A stretch of 64,000 nucleotides of DNA, from positions 1 to 64,000 of the forward strand of contig CAJHZI010000780.1 of the NCBI GenBank assembly GCA_905160935.1, read 5' to 3'. The stretch is from Enchytraeus crypticus. Its lineage: Eukaryota; Annelida; Clitellata; Enchytraeida; Enchytraeidae. Shown piece after piece: positions 25,620-40,762 of this stretch. A program made the position numbers and the translations under genes. Under the pieces are notes generated by a model that saw nothing but the letters and a program-made list of their open reading frames with translations, was not told the DNA's origin and did no database searches. The stretch's first letter is position 1. Each line of letters starts with the position of its first letter.

Positions 25620-28600
25620 GTAAATCAGTCAATCAATCAATCGATCAATCAATAAATCAATCAATCCATCAGTAAATCAGTCAATCAATCAATCAATCGA
25701 TCCATCAGTCAATCAATCAATCGATCAGTCAATCAATAAATCAGTCAATCAATCAATAAATAAATCAATCGATCAATCAATCAATCCGTCAATAAATCAA
25801 TGAATCAATCAAGATGATATAGATAGACGGCTACATTCGAGTTATCAGAATATTGACGACATATAAGTTGACGTGATTGGTCTGAAAATATGCAAAGCTT
25901 TGTAATAACAGAGTTCAACTTTAATGGCATTAAAATTACACATCATTTGACATTAATGACGTTAATATGACACATCAGTTAACACGAGTATAAACATGAC
26001 AGTGACATGTCAGCATATAGGATAGGCATGACGTATGCATGACTGTGACATATCAGTTAACAGTAAAGGCATGACAATGACATGACATAGGCATGACAAT
26101 AACATGACATAGGCATGACAATGACATGACATAGGCATGACGTTGGCATGACAATGACATGACATAGGCATGACAATAACATGACATAGGCATGACTTTG
26201 GCATGACAATAACATGACATAGGCATGACGTTGGCATGACAATGACATGACATAGGCATGACAATAACATGACATAGGCATGACTTTGGCATGACAATAA
26301 CATGACATAGGCATGACGTGACATGGCATGACATAGGCATGACAATAACATGACATAGGCATGACAATGACATGACATAGGCATGACGTTGGCATGACAT
26401 AGGCATGACAATAACATGACATAGGCATGACAATGACATGACATAGGCATGACATAGGCATGACATAGGCATGACATAGGCATGACATAGGCATGACATA
26501 GGCATGACATAGGCATGACATAGGCATGACATAGGCATGACATAGGCATGACATAGGCATGACATAGGCATGACAATGACATATCAGTTAACATTATAAG
26601 CATGATGATAGTGACTAATGACATATCAACAGCACTAACATTTCAGAGTAATCCCAGAATGCACATTTAGCGTCCGTGGCATTATCTACCTGCACGCAAT
26701 CAATCAATCAATCAAATGAGATTATAATAATTTCAATATCAATTACACTGTAGAGTTAAAATAACCAATGAAAATATATCACACAATTAATCTATCACCC
26801 AATAGTGATCATTTATGTTATAGTGATGTATTGATAAATACTACAGTAATTGTTTCAACCGATTCTTTAGTTTTTCTGTATCATAGGAACAAAAATACTT
26901 TTAAAATATTCACAATATATCACAATATATCACAATATATCACAATATATCACAATATATGGTCCAATGATAACAAAAGTCAGGGTAGATCGATTGTGTC
27001 TACGGTGGGAGAGAACTCTAAAATAAGAGGAGGAATCAAAAATTGTGCATCTTGAGTTAGGCGAGAAAATCTTAATTAACAACGTAGGGGTAACGTCATG
27101 AAGTTTTAAATGCCAGATCCTGAGGTTAATTAACCCTCGTGGGTTTGAATCCCAGCCGCGCAAATCTGAGAGTAAAATCTCGGACATTTACTGGACTGGC
27201 TTGACGGAAAGTGGTCTAAGTTGCCTAACGGCTTCAAAATGTGGTATTTCAAGTGATAGATATCAACACAGTTGATCATTTCACTATAATGCGTGTTTAC
27301 TTTACGAGGAGGAATCATGTGTTACAGATTTACAGTCCCTAATTGAAATCAGCACAAATGAATTAACTAATGTAGGTTTAAGTGTTAATTGTAGTAAAAC
27401 ATTCTGCATTAGAATTGGTCCTAGACATAATATTAAGCCCATTAATATGATAATTGATAACAGAAGCATAGAGTGGGTTAATGAAATACGTTATTTGGGA
27501 TTAGTTTTGGTGTCATCAAAAAGTTTCAAAATTAATATGCAAAACCGTAAGCATAAATTTTTTAGGGCACTTAACGCTATCTTCAGCAAAATTGGGGGCA
27601 ACGCTGCACCTTCTGTAGTTATCTCACTTGTTGAATCATATTGTGTACCCATTTTGCTGTATGGTTCTGAATGTGTAGAATTGGCAAAGTCTCTGATTCA
27701 GAGCCTAGAAAATGCTTATTCTCAATTGTTTAGCAAGTTATTTCGTACATTAGATAAGAAAACAATTAATCAGTGTCAGTTTTTTTCGGGTCAATTGCCG
27801 ATTGAACTAAAGATTGCAAATAGAAGATTTAATTTTTTGAGGAAATTGTGTCTTTCTGATACCTCTTGTAAATACTTTAATTGTTTTAATGGAGAGTTGT
27901 TGCCATTGATTAATAAATACTGCGTCAACGTAATTAATAGGCCTAACTGTACCTTGCCAGTGAGCTTACAAGTTGAGAGACTTGACTTTAAGTCGTTATT
28001 GCGAAACTACTTTGAACGTTCGCTAGAAATCAATTAAGGTTTAGTTATTCATTTTTAGTTTATTGATTGAGTGTATGCTTGTGTCTATTTTTTTTCAGCA
28101 CTACGTATGTGTTTACTTGCATGATTGTATTGTAGTTTGTTTCTTGTCTTGCTACCTGAATGGTGAAATAAAAGCTATATATAAAATGTGGTATTTCAAG
28201 TGATAGATATCAACACAGTTGATCATTTCACTATAATGCGTGTTTACTTTACGAGGAGGAATCATGCGTTAATGCAGCGTTTCTCAGGGAGGAAGGGGGG
28301 CGGGAGGGGGGGGGGTGAACGCCCCTGTATCTTGTTAGGGCAGAGCACTACCCTACCATACTATGCTGCAGCGTGAAGACTATGTCTTGTTTCAGGTTCA
28401 CTCTTCTACCGCTCGAATGCGGCGCATTGACTGACGCAGAGATGACGTCAGAGTTGACGAATGACGTCATGGAGCAATTGTTGTGCTGCTCACAGAGCTC
28501 TCCCTCTGTCTCGCTCATATTCGCTCCTCTAGGCATCATCAGCGACGCGACGTTCTTGTACATTGCAAACACTACGTTGGTTCGTCCTGTAAACAAAAGC

Positions 28601-29214
28601 ATTTACAATAACTGAATTAGTTTTTGCAAGACAATAGTTACAAGGAACATAATAATGAACGTTTCAGCTTATATGAAATCAAGTATGATATGTTTTTGTT
28701 TAAATGACACATATTTTTAAATTTTAATGCTTCATAAAAATGAACTTAAGGAGATTCTGAGGAAGCCAGTGGAAAGCTATCTCAGATGTCAGAAACTACA
28801 CATCAGGAAAAGTCCTAGTGGTAGGATCGTCTGATGGTCTGTCGCTTGCTCATATATTAAAATTATAGACTAAAACTATCTAAGAATATCTAAGAATATT
28901 TAAGAATATCTAAGACTATCTAGGAATATCTAAGAATATTTAAGAATATCTAAGACTATCTAGGAATATCTAAGAATATTTAAGAATATCTAAGACTATC
29001 TAGGAATATCTAAGAATATTTAAGAATATCTAAGACTATCTAGGAATATCTAAGAATATTTAAGAATATCTAAGACTATCTAGGAATATCTAAGAATATT
29101 TAAGAATATCTAAGACTATCTAGGAATATCAGTCTTGAACCAGTAAGTGAAGAAGCTTTAGAAATGCGCAGATAGACAACACACAGACAACGAGAGAGAG
29201 AGAGAGATAGATGG

Positions 29215-29255
<41 letters not shown>

Positions 29256-32200
29256 AGAAAGGAGAAAAGTGTAAAATAAAGAGATATTAAGAGAAAAAGA
29301 TTGACTGTATTATTGCTTGATCTATCGATTGATTAATTAATTGATTGATTTGTTTATATTGATTGATAGATAGATTGACTGATTGATTGATAGCTATTAG
29401 TTAGATCAACGAGACCCTGTTGAGAGAGTTGTGATTGATTGATTGGTAGATTGATAGATTGATTGATTGATTGATTGATTGATAGCTATTAGTTAGATCA
29501 ACGAGACCCTGTTGAGAGAGTTGTGCTATGGTGTCTCCAGAGATCCTCACAGCTGTGCCTGTGCTGCTCCAGGTGGTGCCTCTCAGACTGGTGGCTGGTG
29601 GAAACACCAGGTCCTTGCTCTGCCTCGACTCCACCGTGTGCACCTGCAGCACTGGAATAGCGACACCACCAGGTGAGCACAGGATTCACTCTAGGATGTG
29701 CATAAATCCTGGTGCTAAGTATGTATGTTATACTCCTGACACAAATATGCTACCAGCTCGACTGAGCCGGTGACATATTGGTTAGTTGTCCAGTTGATTA
29801 GTAGCTGGAGCCAGCGGCGACGTCAGTAAGATACTCGACCGCGGATCAGTATGTGCGGAGTTCGAATCCTGGGCTCGCCCGTCACTGACATCGCTTTCGA
29901 GTGAGGAAACTGAGGTTAGCATTAGCTTTACCAGCTTTTTAGCTTTAACTGTAATTCACAATAAAAATAACAATATTTCTTTTGAACTAAGCGACCTTAG
30001 GCATAAGTTCTTACATAATACAATGACTCGTTTAATAATAATAATAATAATAATAATAATAGAGGTTTAACGTCCGTTTCATCATACAAAGCTGATGTCT
30101 GTGACATTTTAGGAACTACTTAAAAATATAACCAAAGAACAAACTATAAAGTTAAGCTCTCAACTTATAACCAGTAGAGACGGGATATTTTGCTAAAGTC
30201 TACCTATGTTGTCGGTGACGTTCAGAGCAGACATATTGACTTGCGCCATCTGGAAGGCACAGGACTCGACTGATCCGAGGATCTCAGTGGCTCCTGTGGA
30301 CCAGGAGGCCCGGGGCAGGTCAGTCCATATCTCTTCCTTCAGCAGATTACTGCTCGTCTGCAGAATAGCCTGTCACGTGACAACAAATGTTACAGATAAA
30401 TTGGTCACGTGACAACAAAGTCTTACAGACAGCTTGGTCAAGTGACAACATAAGTCGTTTTTGATCATATGGTTACACGCACATGTTTATAAAGTTTCCT
30501 TTCTTAGTAGCTACTTTCATTGTCTTCGTCATTTCCTTATTTATATCTATGATTATTAGTTATCGTCTTACAAGCTTAAGAGTTGTAATAATGTATTGAA
30601 AACAAAGTCAATACATTATAACTGGTTATCCCTTCCACCAAATTTACGATCATCTCGTTCCGTTAACTGTTTCAATGTTAATTTTCGTCAGTACTTATTA
30701 AATAGTTATTAATGATACTGATCTGTATAATTGTGCCTACCTATTATCATTAATTTTCCTTATTTTGAATTTCTTTATTTCAATTCTTTAATTTCAACTT
30801 TATATTTTCGTTCACCATGGTTCACCATAGTTCACCATGGTTCACCATGGTTCACCATGGTTCACCAAGGTTCACCATGGTTCACCATGGTTCACATTTA
30901 AATTGTGTTCACTTTTTTGCATTTAATTGTTTGTTTGCATTGCTTGTGAACTGTACAGGATAAATAAATAAATGTCAAATGCACGAGACACCAAAAACTA
31001 CAGACTAAATGTTAATTATATTTTGTTCTTGGTGTAAGAACTGACTTCATGATTCAATCAAATTTTTTTAGAAATTTAACAATTCAACAATTCTTCTTCT
31101 CTAAGTGCCGTGTCTGTTCCAAGCCTGGGCGGTCATGGTCATATTCCTCCATATGTCTCTGTTCATTGTTGACTCATTGAATAGGTCAATATTTAACTAA
31201 CTTAATAGTTAATACTTGATCCGATGACAGTCTACATGATTTATTGGCTGATTAGATTTCTTTATTATACTGATTGATTAATTTACTGAATTGCTAATTA
31301 ATTAATTGATTGATTAACACAATGACTGTTGAGCTCCTACCCAAGTGACGTCCACGACAACACTCATCGCCTCTTCTCTCCTGCTAGCATCCTGCATAGA
31401 GTCATTGACCTGACTGACGAGCTCTCTCATGATAGATGAGTACACAGGAATGTCTCCACCATAAATCTCCTGATCCCTCGAGTACGTCACCATCTTACCC
31501 ACCACCTCACGATACGAGCTGTAGTTAAATGTCGTCCCTTTCTGGCTCAGCACCTGCTCATATCAATCATATCACGTGACTGGTACAGATGTAATTAAAT
31601 GTCGTCCCTTTCTGACTCAACACCTGTCCAAATCAATCCTATCATGTGACTGGTACAGTTGTGATTGATTAATTGACTTATTTATTGATTGACTAATTAA
31701 TTGATGTAGCAATTAGTTTCTTAAATAATTACTTGATTTACTAAATCAGTTGTTGATTGATTGATTAATCATCAGTGGATTGACTGAATAGAAAATTACT
31801 TGATTGACTTATTAAGTCAATGAGTCTATCAGTCAGTCAGTCAGGCAGTTAGTAAATCAGTCAGTCAGTCAGTCAGTCAGTCTGCCAATCAGTCAGTCAG
31901 TCAGTCAGTTATTGATTAAATAATTGATTAACTGATTGACTGATTGATTGAGTTGCGCTTACATCAGCTTTAAGTCTGCTCACACTGGGTGACACACATT
32001 TCTGCAGATCAGGGTCTCCTACCCACTGAACTGGGTGTCTTCCACACCTCCATCTACCCAATCCTTCGTTTACACAATCAATTAAATTAATCATATAATT
32101 AACTCTATCTGTCTCTCTAGAAGCAAAATTACGCTCTCAATCAATCGATAAATAAGTCAATCAAAACGCCTTTGAAGCCAGAGTCTTCACTGATTCCATC

Positions 32201-33940
32201 ACAAATCAATGAGGCGTATCTTAGACAACTCTGTCAAATATACGCAGTAACCTACTTAAACTTATACACATGAACGGAAATTTCCTTGCGAATTTTATTC
32301 TATTTGAACCAACAAAAGTAAGTTAACTGCGAACAGCTCTTATTCTAGATAAGGAATGTACAAAAGAAATTACGAAACGCAATATAAATTCAAAATCAAA
32401 ATATACAATAGATGAAAATGGAAAGAATTCAATACAATAAACATAGGCAACACAAATGATGTTTACAACATTGCTCTTTCTCTGTTAGGTTACCGGAGAA
32501 TAGTAGTCTAGATGATAGAGTGGAGAACTTCGGTCATATGAGTGCAGACCTCTAATTTCAAAGAGTGGTAGCACAACTAAGGAAGCTTATTCAGTCACAC
32601 ATCCATCAATCAATCACCAGTCACCGATAAGCATCTTTGCTCAAACCTGTTGCCATCTTATTCGTAGACCGACTCAGCTTTGAATCTCGAACTTATAACC
32701 CACTTCAGAGCAAGGCCGACACTAAAATCGCAATAGTCTACCGGATATAATCCATTTGTCCTCGACTTTATCTCCACCCTCAAGTCAGAGAGGTCGTACA
32801 AACCTGAGGCGGTGTTGGGGCAGGTGGCGGAGGCCGTGATACCCGCCGGTGTCTCGGGCCAAATGACGCCTCGCCTCTCGACCATTGGGCAAGTCCCGTT
32901 GCCGACTCTTGGGGTACTCCTCTGATCAGGGTCGTGAATGATAGCGTTGGCTGTTGTTAAATAGAAAGGATCTGCGGTTGTAGATTCTGTGAGAGGTTCA
33001 GCGAGAGTGATCCAAGCAGTGAAACAGAGCCCCCATATATAGCAAAGCCAAAGCAACAAATAGAAAATAAAGGTGTTATCGGTGTAAAATATTGCAAATG
33101 AATAATGAGAAAAGTGGTGTTAACTAGAAAGCGGAGAATAAGTCTTAACTATACTGATAAATAATTAATTAGTTTAGCATAACCTCTCTTAGGAATACTT
33201 AATTAAATGGAATAAAATAAGTGAGGCAGAGGTCTGAACTGAAAGGAAGGGGCAAATTAAAAGTCTGAAGGACTTTGAAAATATGATTTCCGTTCAATTT
33301 TTTGATGTGCCTACAAAATAGAAGTCTAATGAGAGTTATTGCTGTTAATGAATTTAATTGCGAATTAAAGTCAATATTCCTCTTCAACTACTAGAGAAAA
33401 AACCTGTAACATTGTATGCGAATCTTAAGTTCATAAACGGGTAGAGTGGACTGGCTGAATTTATAGCCTCTGTCTTCCTCATCAGTTAAGAGCCTAAAAG
33501 AGGTTATGTAGATCATGGTATACATGAAAATGTTAACACCATCCCATGAAACACTTACAAAGTGAAATAAAGAATTATAATTTACAAAACAACAGACATA
33601 AATTAACAACCAAATTTCAAAGAAAACAAGCGAATTAGAAGAGCTAACACTAGCATTAACATTGGGCTTAGCCGATGGCTTGCTGGCAAGGTGTTCGACA
33701 GCGGAACAGTAGGTGGAGTGTTCAAATACAGTGCTCTCCCCGTCACTGTCATGCTATCGAACAAGAAACTGACGTTAAACTAGGCTTTACAGCTTAGCTT
33801 TATCAGACATCAAGTTACGCTTCGGACAGAGAACTCATTAATAACAACTCATGTTGTTGACTTCGAGTTGATAATGGTGAATTACTGATGATGATGATAA
33901 TGATGACGATGACGATGATGATGATGCTGATGCTGATGAC

Positions 33941-33977
<37 letters not shown>

Positions 33978-35140
33978 CTGATGATGCTGATGATGATGAT
34001 GCTGCTGATGATGCTGATGATGCTGATGATGCTGATGATGATGCTGATGATGCTGCTGCTGATGATGATGATGATTCTGTACATTATATGAATATTTCTA
34101 TGTAGGTGAAACAGACAAGCATTTAGATGTGATTAAATTCATCTCTGTGAGTTAGTTATCCAGGAACCATTTTGAAATGAAACACCAAGAAAAGCGAAGC
34201 GAAAGCATTAAATTTGCTAATAGACCGCTAAATACATGTAATAAGTGCATTATATTCAGAACTGGAGATTTAAGTGTCAAAAGACGCTTGGAAAGGAAAT
34301 TTAAAAAAAGCAAATACAACTTTGGTAAACTATACAATACAAAATAAAGCATAACTATACGGGGGTGGGGGGGGCGGGGTTGGGTTGGCAGTAATGATGA
34401 CTATAATAATATATTATAGCACTCTAATTGTTGTTGTTGTTGTTGTTGGCACATTTACACACGGCAACATTGGTATTATTTGATGTATACGAAGCTAATA
34501 GATATTTTAACGTTTGGTTCTCACTACAAATAGTTGTCAGAGTTAATCTCAAGGATAATGTAAATCCTAGGACTCGGCCTATATGGGCTCAGATTAAAAT
34601 AGATTTGAAATATTACCATAACTACATGTACATTACAAGCACACAACGATTCTCTTTCTCTACTATTCTAGAAAGTTGTAGATTTTAGTTTCAAGATACA
34701 TATTCATGCTCACACTTACTTTCGCGCTTCTTACTGAGCACTCCATCGATCAACCAGTTAATCCTTTCAGAAATGGCTATGCTTTATACGATGTTTAATT
34801 TAGCCTATTATTATTTAGCCTAATATTATTTAGCCTATATATTGGAAAAATATGACTTCTGCGGTGGTTTCCCCTTATGTTCACAGTTCTTACTTTATCG
34901 CTTTTTACAACACGTTCAGTTTGCAGTTGCTCTGTTCACTAGTGACTTGGACATAATAGGAGAATGACCTATGTTACTTTATAAGTGTATAGCAGCACTG
35001 CACGTGAACACTAACTAAATTAATTTAATTCAGTCTGACCATAACTAAAATGTTAAATAATATTTTCATTAAAGTTTTAGTTACAATTAAATATTTGTTT
35101 ACTTCAACCTTATGTTAACATATATTTGTATATATATGTA

Positions 35141-35209
<69 letters not shown>

Positions 35210-35224
35210 TAAACAGTATATATA

Positions 35225-35275
<51 letters not shown>

Positions 35276-35583
35276 CTATATATACATGTTTATATATTTA
35301 TAAATATGAAGCTATTGTTTTTATGTTTTAGATGGGCCTATTCATATTAATTTTGAGCAATTAAGTAAATTTATAAACTAAACACCAACGATTATCAGAT
35401 CATACTTCTAATCGATCGATTGATCGACGAGATTGATTGATTGATAACTAACGATGGACGCAGCTGTATGATACTTTGATGTAGGTCGGATCATCACGAC
35501 ATTCCTTCATCACCACAAACAGATCCTTGCTGATAGGTACTGGGCAGGTGGGTTTACCCGTACACCTGTGCATATCAGTATCT

Positions 35584-35624
<41 letters not shown>

Positions 35625-38600
35625 ATAATAATAATAATAATAATAACAATAATAATAATAGTAAGTACATTATTATGAGTAGATTATTATTATTATTATA
35701 AGTACATTATTGCAAAGATTTAATACAATCTGCTTCAATAATTCTTTTAAGCCGATTGATGACCTCCAGTAGCCTGGCGGCGATTCAGCACGTATTGCTT
35801 GAATCGTTTTTATCAAACCCCAGGTTCTTTACACCGGGGTAAAAGAAAAAAAAATTATTATTATTATTAAAATTGGAAGGATGACGTCATGATAAATGGC
35901 GGATGTTTATATTTTTAATATAAATACCGTTATTAAATTACTCTTCTTTTTCAACGATATATATACATGTATATCAATTAGGGTCTCTCTTCATTCGAAT
36001 ATCTTCGTAAACTCTGATTCGGATATTTAATCTGATGAATTATCCTACAGTTTCTTCGCTTTAGTTAGGTTCTACTCTAAATAGGGCTTGTTCACGAACA
36101 TTAAATGTCTCGACAGAAATGGTCTCTCTCCCAAACTGCGGGCAAGGAAAGCGGAGTCTGCCGGGTGTGTCTAGCTGTACGACAGGTTCATCTGCGAGAT
36201 GGCCTAATCCACCGACATGGCCCTCGTAAATCTCCTTGTCCCGGTTCTGGTCAACCTCCTCTTGATCAAAACCTTTCTCTTAACACTCGTAATGCTACAT
36301 CCAGATCTCATCAACCTATTCCCAGCCAGTCAGTCACTCACACAGATGGAAGCTGCGTCCACTTTGAACATGCAGATAGATATTTTTCAGATTCCAGTCA
36401 TCCAGCTAATTGCAAGCCTAAAAACAGCAGAACAAGCAATAACAGTGCTTCTAGCATAAACTTAATTGTCACCATTGTTGACAGCAGCCGTGAACGCTAC
36501 GACAATGTTTGCTCGATATCTGATAATTTAGCCGTTCAACATCCCACTCTGACAGATCCCATCATCAAGCACATACCGAGATCAGCTAGAGCTCCCTGTG
36601 CTAGGGCTTTGACCACTGTGCTTAACAAGATCACTAATAATTCTGAAGAGTTAACTTATTGGATTGAACTTCTTAATTTTGCTCCTGCTACTCTAACTGT
36701 TCCTGTCAAGTTGGGAAAGAAAGTTAGTGTAGTTGGCATCATTCGAAATCGTCTATCTAAAGTTTCTAATTCTGAAAACTTGGAAACATCAAATAAGGCC
36801 AAATCTGTTTCTAAAAGACATATTCCTAAGTCTTCTATTCCCTCTTTGGTGCAGTCAAAGTTAGAAGAAGGGAATATTCGCGCCGCTGTCAGAATCCTGT
36901 GTTCCGATGAATCTTTAGCGGAAAACAATGAGAAGACTTTTAAACAGTTACAGGATAAGCACCCTATTGCTGTTGAGTCTCCTGACAATCAAGTACATAA
37001 TTCTTCACCAGCCGTTCAAGTACAGGATGATGTTGTTTTAAAGCTCTGCATAGTTTCATATCCGGCACCGCAGGCGGCCCTGATGGTTTACGACCTCAAC
37101 ACCTCAAAGATTTAATTAAATGTAAGGAGGCAGGTGCCCAGTTGCTTACGGCTATCACTGGCTTTATCAATTGTTTGATAAGAGGAGACTGTCCCATACA
37201 GGTGAGGCCTATTCTTTTCGGTGGCAACTTAATTGCAATTAAGAAAAAGAATGATGACGTACGTCCTATCGCCATTGGCTATACATGGAGAAGACTCGCA
37301 GCTAAATGTCTTAATATGTACGCTATGCCTTTAGTCTCTGATTATCTCAGTCCTATTCAGTTGGGTGTTGGGGTATCAGGTGGTTGTGAAGCTGCTGTCC
37401 ATGCGACGCGTCAGTTTGCTACACGTATGCCTTCGGGTTCTTCATTGGTCAAACTGGATTTTGCCAACGCTTTCAACAGTATAAGCAGAGTTAAGATGTT
37501 GCGAGCTGTTCACAGTTTCCTTCCGGAAATTTATGACTTCTGTTCATCTGCTTATTGTCAATCAACTCTCCTCAAATATGGCGAAAGAGTTATCCTCTCC
37601 AGTGAGGGCGTTCAACAAGGTGATCCATTGGGCCCAATACTATTTAGTCTGACTCTTCAACCACTTCTTAAAGATCTGATAAGTTCATTCCGAATTAGTT
37701 ACCTGGATGACCTTACGATTGGAGGTTTAGATGCTGCAGTAGCTAATGATGTCAGGATGGTCATCGAGAAGGGATCAGAACTTGGCCTTAAGATTAATGT
37801 TAACAAATGTGAGATTATCTCTTCGGCACTATCGCACGATGATCCAATACTAAACTCATTTCAGAAAAAGAACATTAGTGATGCGGATCTTCTAGGTGCT
37901 CCTATAGTTGTGGGTGGAGCAATGGACAGTAAATTAGAGAAACTCATTGCTGACCTCCAGAGGGTTGAGAGATATTAGCCGTCACGACGCTCTTATCTTG
38001 ATTCGCCATTCTCTAAGTGCGCCTAAAGTGATGCACACTCTCCGTTCATCTCCGTGTTCTCAACATCCCCTACTACAGACTTATGACAAGATACTCAGAG
38101 AATGTCTGTGTAGCCTGTTAAATGTCGACCTAACCGAACGACAATGGCTACAAGCGATACTCCCTATTCGCAATGGAGGTCTTGGTATTCGCAGTACTTC
38201 GCAACTGGCTCCGTCAGCCTTCCTGGCTTCATACAACTCTACGCGGGCGCTTCAGTTGGAAATACTCGGTAATATCACCTCTCCCATTGATCCGGAATTC
38301 GTAAAAGCTAAGGCTTTGTGGAGCTCGAAATTCGATGTGATAGCTCCTATCGGTGAAGCTGCCTGTTTCCAGAAAAACTGGGACAACCCTATTGTAGAAG
38401 AAAGCTTCGCACAGCTGTTAAATTCTATATCGGAGCCCTTAGAGAAAGCACGCCTTCTTGCTGTGTCCGCTCCAAATAGCAGCGACTGGCTTCATGCTCT
38501 TCCAATAGCTTCTTGTGGTTTGCGTCTTGAAGACGAGGCTGTAAGGATAGCTGTTGGCCTACGGTTAGGCACAAAGTTATGTGAGCCCCATAAATGTATG

Positions 38601-40717
38601 TGTGGCAGCGTAGTTGATGCTAGAGGATATCACGGACTTTCTTGTCGCAAGAGTGCAGGTAGGACCCTCAGACATCATAATCTTAATGACATTGTGTGGC
38701 ATGCGCTGAATAAAGCTGGATGTCCAGCCATTAAGGAACCAACAGGCTTGTCTAGATCAGATGGTAAGAGACCAGATGGCCTCTCCCTGATCCCGTGGGC
38801 TGAAGGTAAATCGCTGCTGTGGGACGTCACAGTGATTGATTCCCTAGCCAAATCATACCTGAACCTTTCGTCTATGTCAGCGGGTGAAGTAGCTGAACTG
38901 GCTGCAGATAGGAAAACGGCCAAGTACAGTGAACTCTGTACTAGCTACTGCTTCATCCCTCTGGCTTTTGAGACGCTAGGCCCAATGAATGATGAGGGTA
39001 ATAAATTCATCTCCTCTTTAGGCAAGAAACTTTCTTCCGTGACAGGTGAAAAACGTGAAACTTGCTTCCTAAGACAGAGATTGTCTATCTGTGTGCAGCG
39101 ATTTAATACCATCTGTGTAATTGGTACATTTAATTCTCAAGGTGAGTACTATGGTCCCAGAGATGCTGCAACTACAGCTGGATTCAACGTTCAAGATTCG
39201 AAGGCTCTTCCTCTATCGTTACTAACGAAGAAGCCAGGGTCGTCGTCGTCCTCGCAGGGATCGTCGGTTTCTCCAGTGGATGTTCCAGATTCACCTTCCT
39301 TGCTCTCCAGCTATGAACCCATCCTGACTCCGGGGCTTCCCTATCAATCCTGCTTCCGTCCCTACTAGCCTCCTTCCTCTGACGAAATTCTGTCGAGCAG
39401 CTCCAACATACTCCATGAGTCTCCTTCCAGGATTTCAACATCACTTCCCATGAATTCCCAAATCTTTGCTCGTTCTCCTTCGCTCCTGCTTGGCGAATTC
39501 GAGAACCTCGGCGCAACAGGGTTACCCTCCTATTCTGGCGAAAGACCCATCTTGTTTTCTATCGAGGCTGAGCAGGCATTGATAAACTCGGAAATCTTTA
39601 ATATAAAGTCTGGCCTTCCGTTTCCGGGTCCAAAAGCTTCTAGCGGTTCCTCTAATCCAGCTCCAATCCACGTCACTTCCGAGTCTGGATCAGAAGGACT
39701 GCAGGTTGTAGGGGACAGCTCAAGGGTGATGGAGGGGCTGAGGAAAGCTCTGAATGAGGAGGATGCAATGTCGAGGAAGAAGCTTCATCTAGTAGTTCAG
39801 AGTGTTGATACAGAAAAGTCCCCTATTCGGGAGATAGTGCTGAATCAGACGCCACCTGGCTGCAGAACCTCTGATTTATCCAGAGAATCCTCTAATGGGG
39901 TCGCTGGAGATTCCACAAACATACCGAAAACTGAATCCTACCTGGAAGATTATTCCAAAAAAGTATTTGTCAAGGACTCTGAAATATGTTACGTCGTCCA
40001 GGCTTCTGTGGTAGTCAACGCAGCTCTTACGTTTGTTTCTAATGCTGACCTGGAGGTGGACTCCCCTAGTCGATCTTCCGAACATCAGTTCAATCAACTG
40101 ATCCTACAGGAATCCTTGTCCGACAAGAGAAAGTCTGGATTTGCCGGTTCTATCCCAGTCAACCAGTCTAATAGTAATTGCATATCCCTGTTCATCGATG
40201 ACTTCTCATAAGTTAAGGTGGGGAGAGACACTCCGATTTCAATTTTTGAGCAGGCACCTCTTTTTGGTAGGCCAACTGTGCTCGGTGCGTCAGGGTTAGA
40301 AATTGGAATGAAGCCAATGCTACGTGAGTCAGAAGTGAGTTTAATCTACCCTTTCAAGAACAACTTAACGGCCTCACAGGCGGCTGTTACCTGCATCAAG
40401 TCAGTTCTGGGAGAGAGTCAAGGTAGCAACCTCACGTATCTAACTCCAGGGTCCGCGGTAAGTGTATCTGACGAGAAGATCAAGGGAAGTACGAAATTTT
40501 GCATAGAACAAGGCGATAAGCTGCTAGCATTCAAGAGAAAAAGAGAGAGTAAAACAATTAACGGAAGCTCATGAAAGTGTTCCTAATCAATATGGTGCTA
40601 AAGATCATCTTGAACAATATAGTGCTGACGTACATCATGAACATCGCTGTGCTGATCATGTTCAGCAAGGGGAAGATCTTCATGAACAGATCGGTGCTGA
40701 AGGTTATCATGAATAAT

Positions 40718-40762
<45 letters not shown>

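Larger units (their letters stand above)
36060..40760 (+). mobile_element. Decayed non-LTR retrotransposon (LINE) with restriction-like endonuclease
   Basis: Near full-length LINE lying antisense in intron 2 of the receptor gene. Order: N-terminal Cys/His finger, reverse transcriptase with YLDD, then CCHC and PD...D endonuclease, the layout of R2/NeSL/HERO-type elements. Two frameshifts (about 37030 and 37955) and two in-frame stops (39366, 40209) show it is inactive. The 3' end has repeated GTGCTGA-type blocks and an (AAT)n tail. The exact 5' boundary and any target duplication were not resolved. Confidence 0.83.

Noticed and set aside
26010..26624. 204-codon Cys/His/Met-rich reading
   Set aside because: 11-bp tandem repeat open in three frames; not a protein gene.
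32988..33059. Signal-peptide-like reading [15 protein letters not shown] upstream of receptor exon 4
   Set aside because: No ATG (first codon TTG), a stop further up, and the lectin exons plus a real signal exon upstream join exon 4 in phase at CTCTCACAG. The hydrophobic look comes from the pyrimidine tract.
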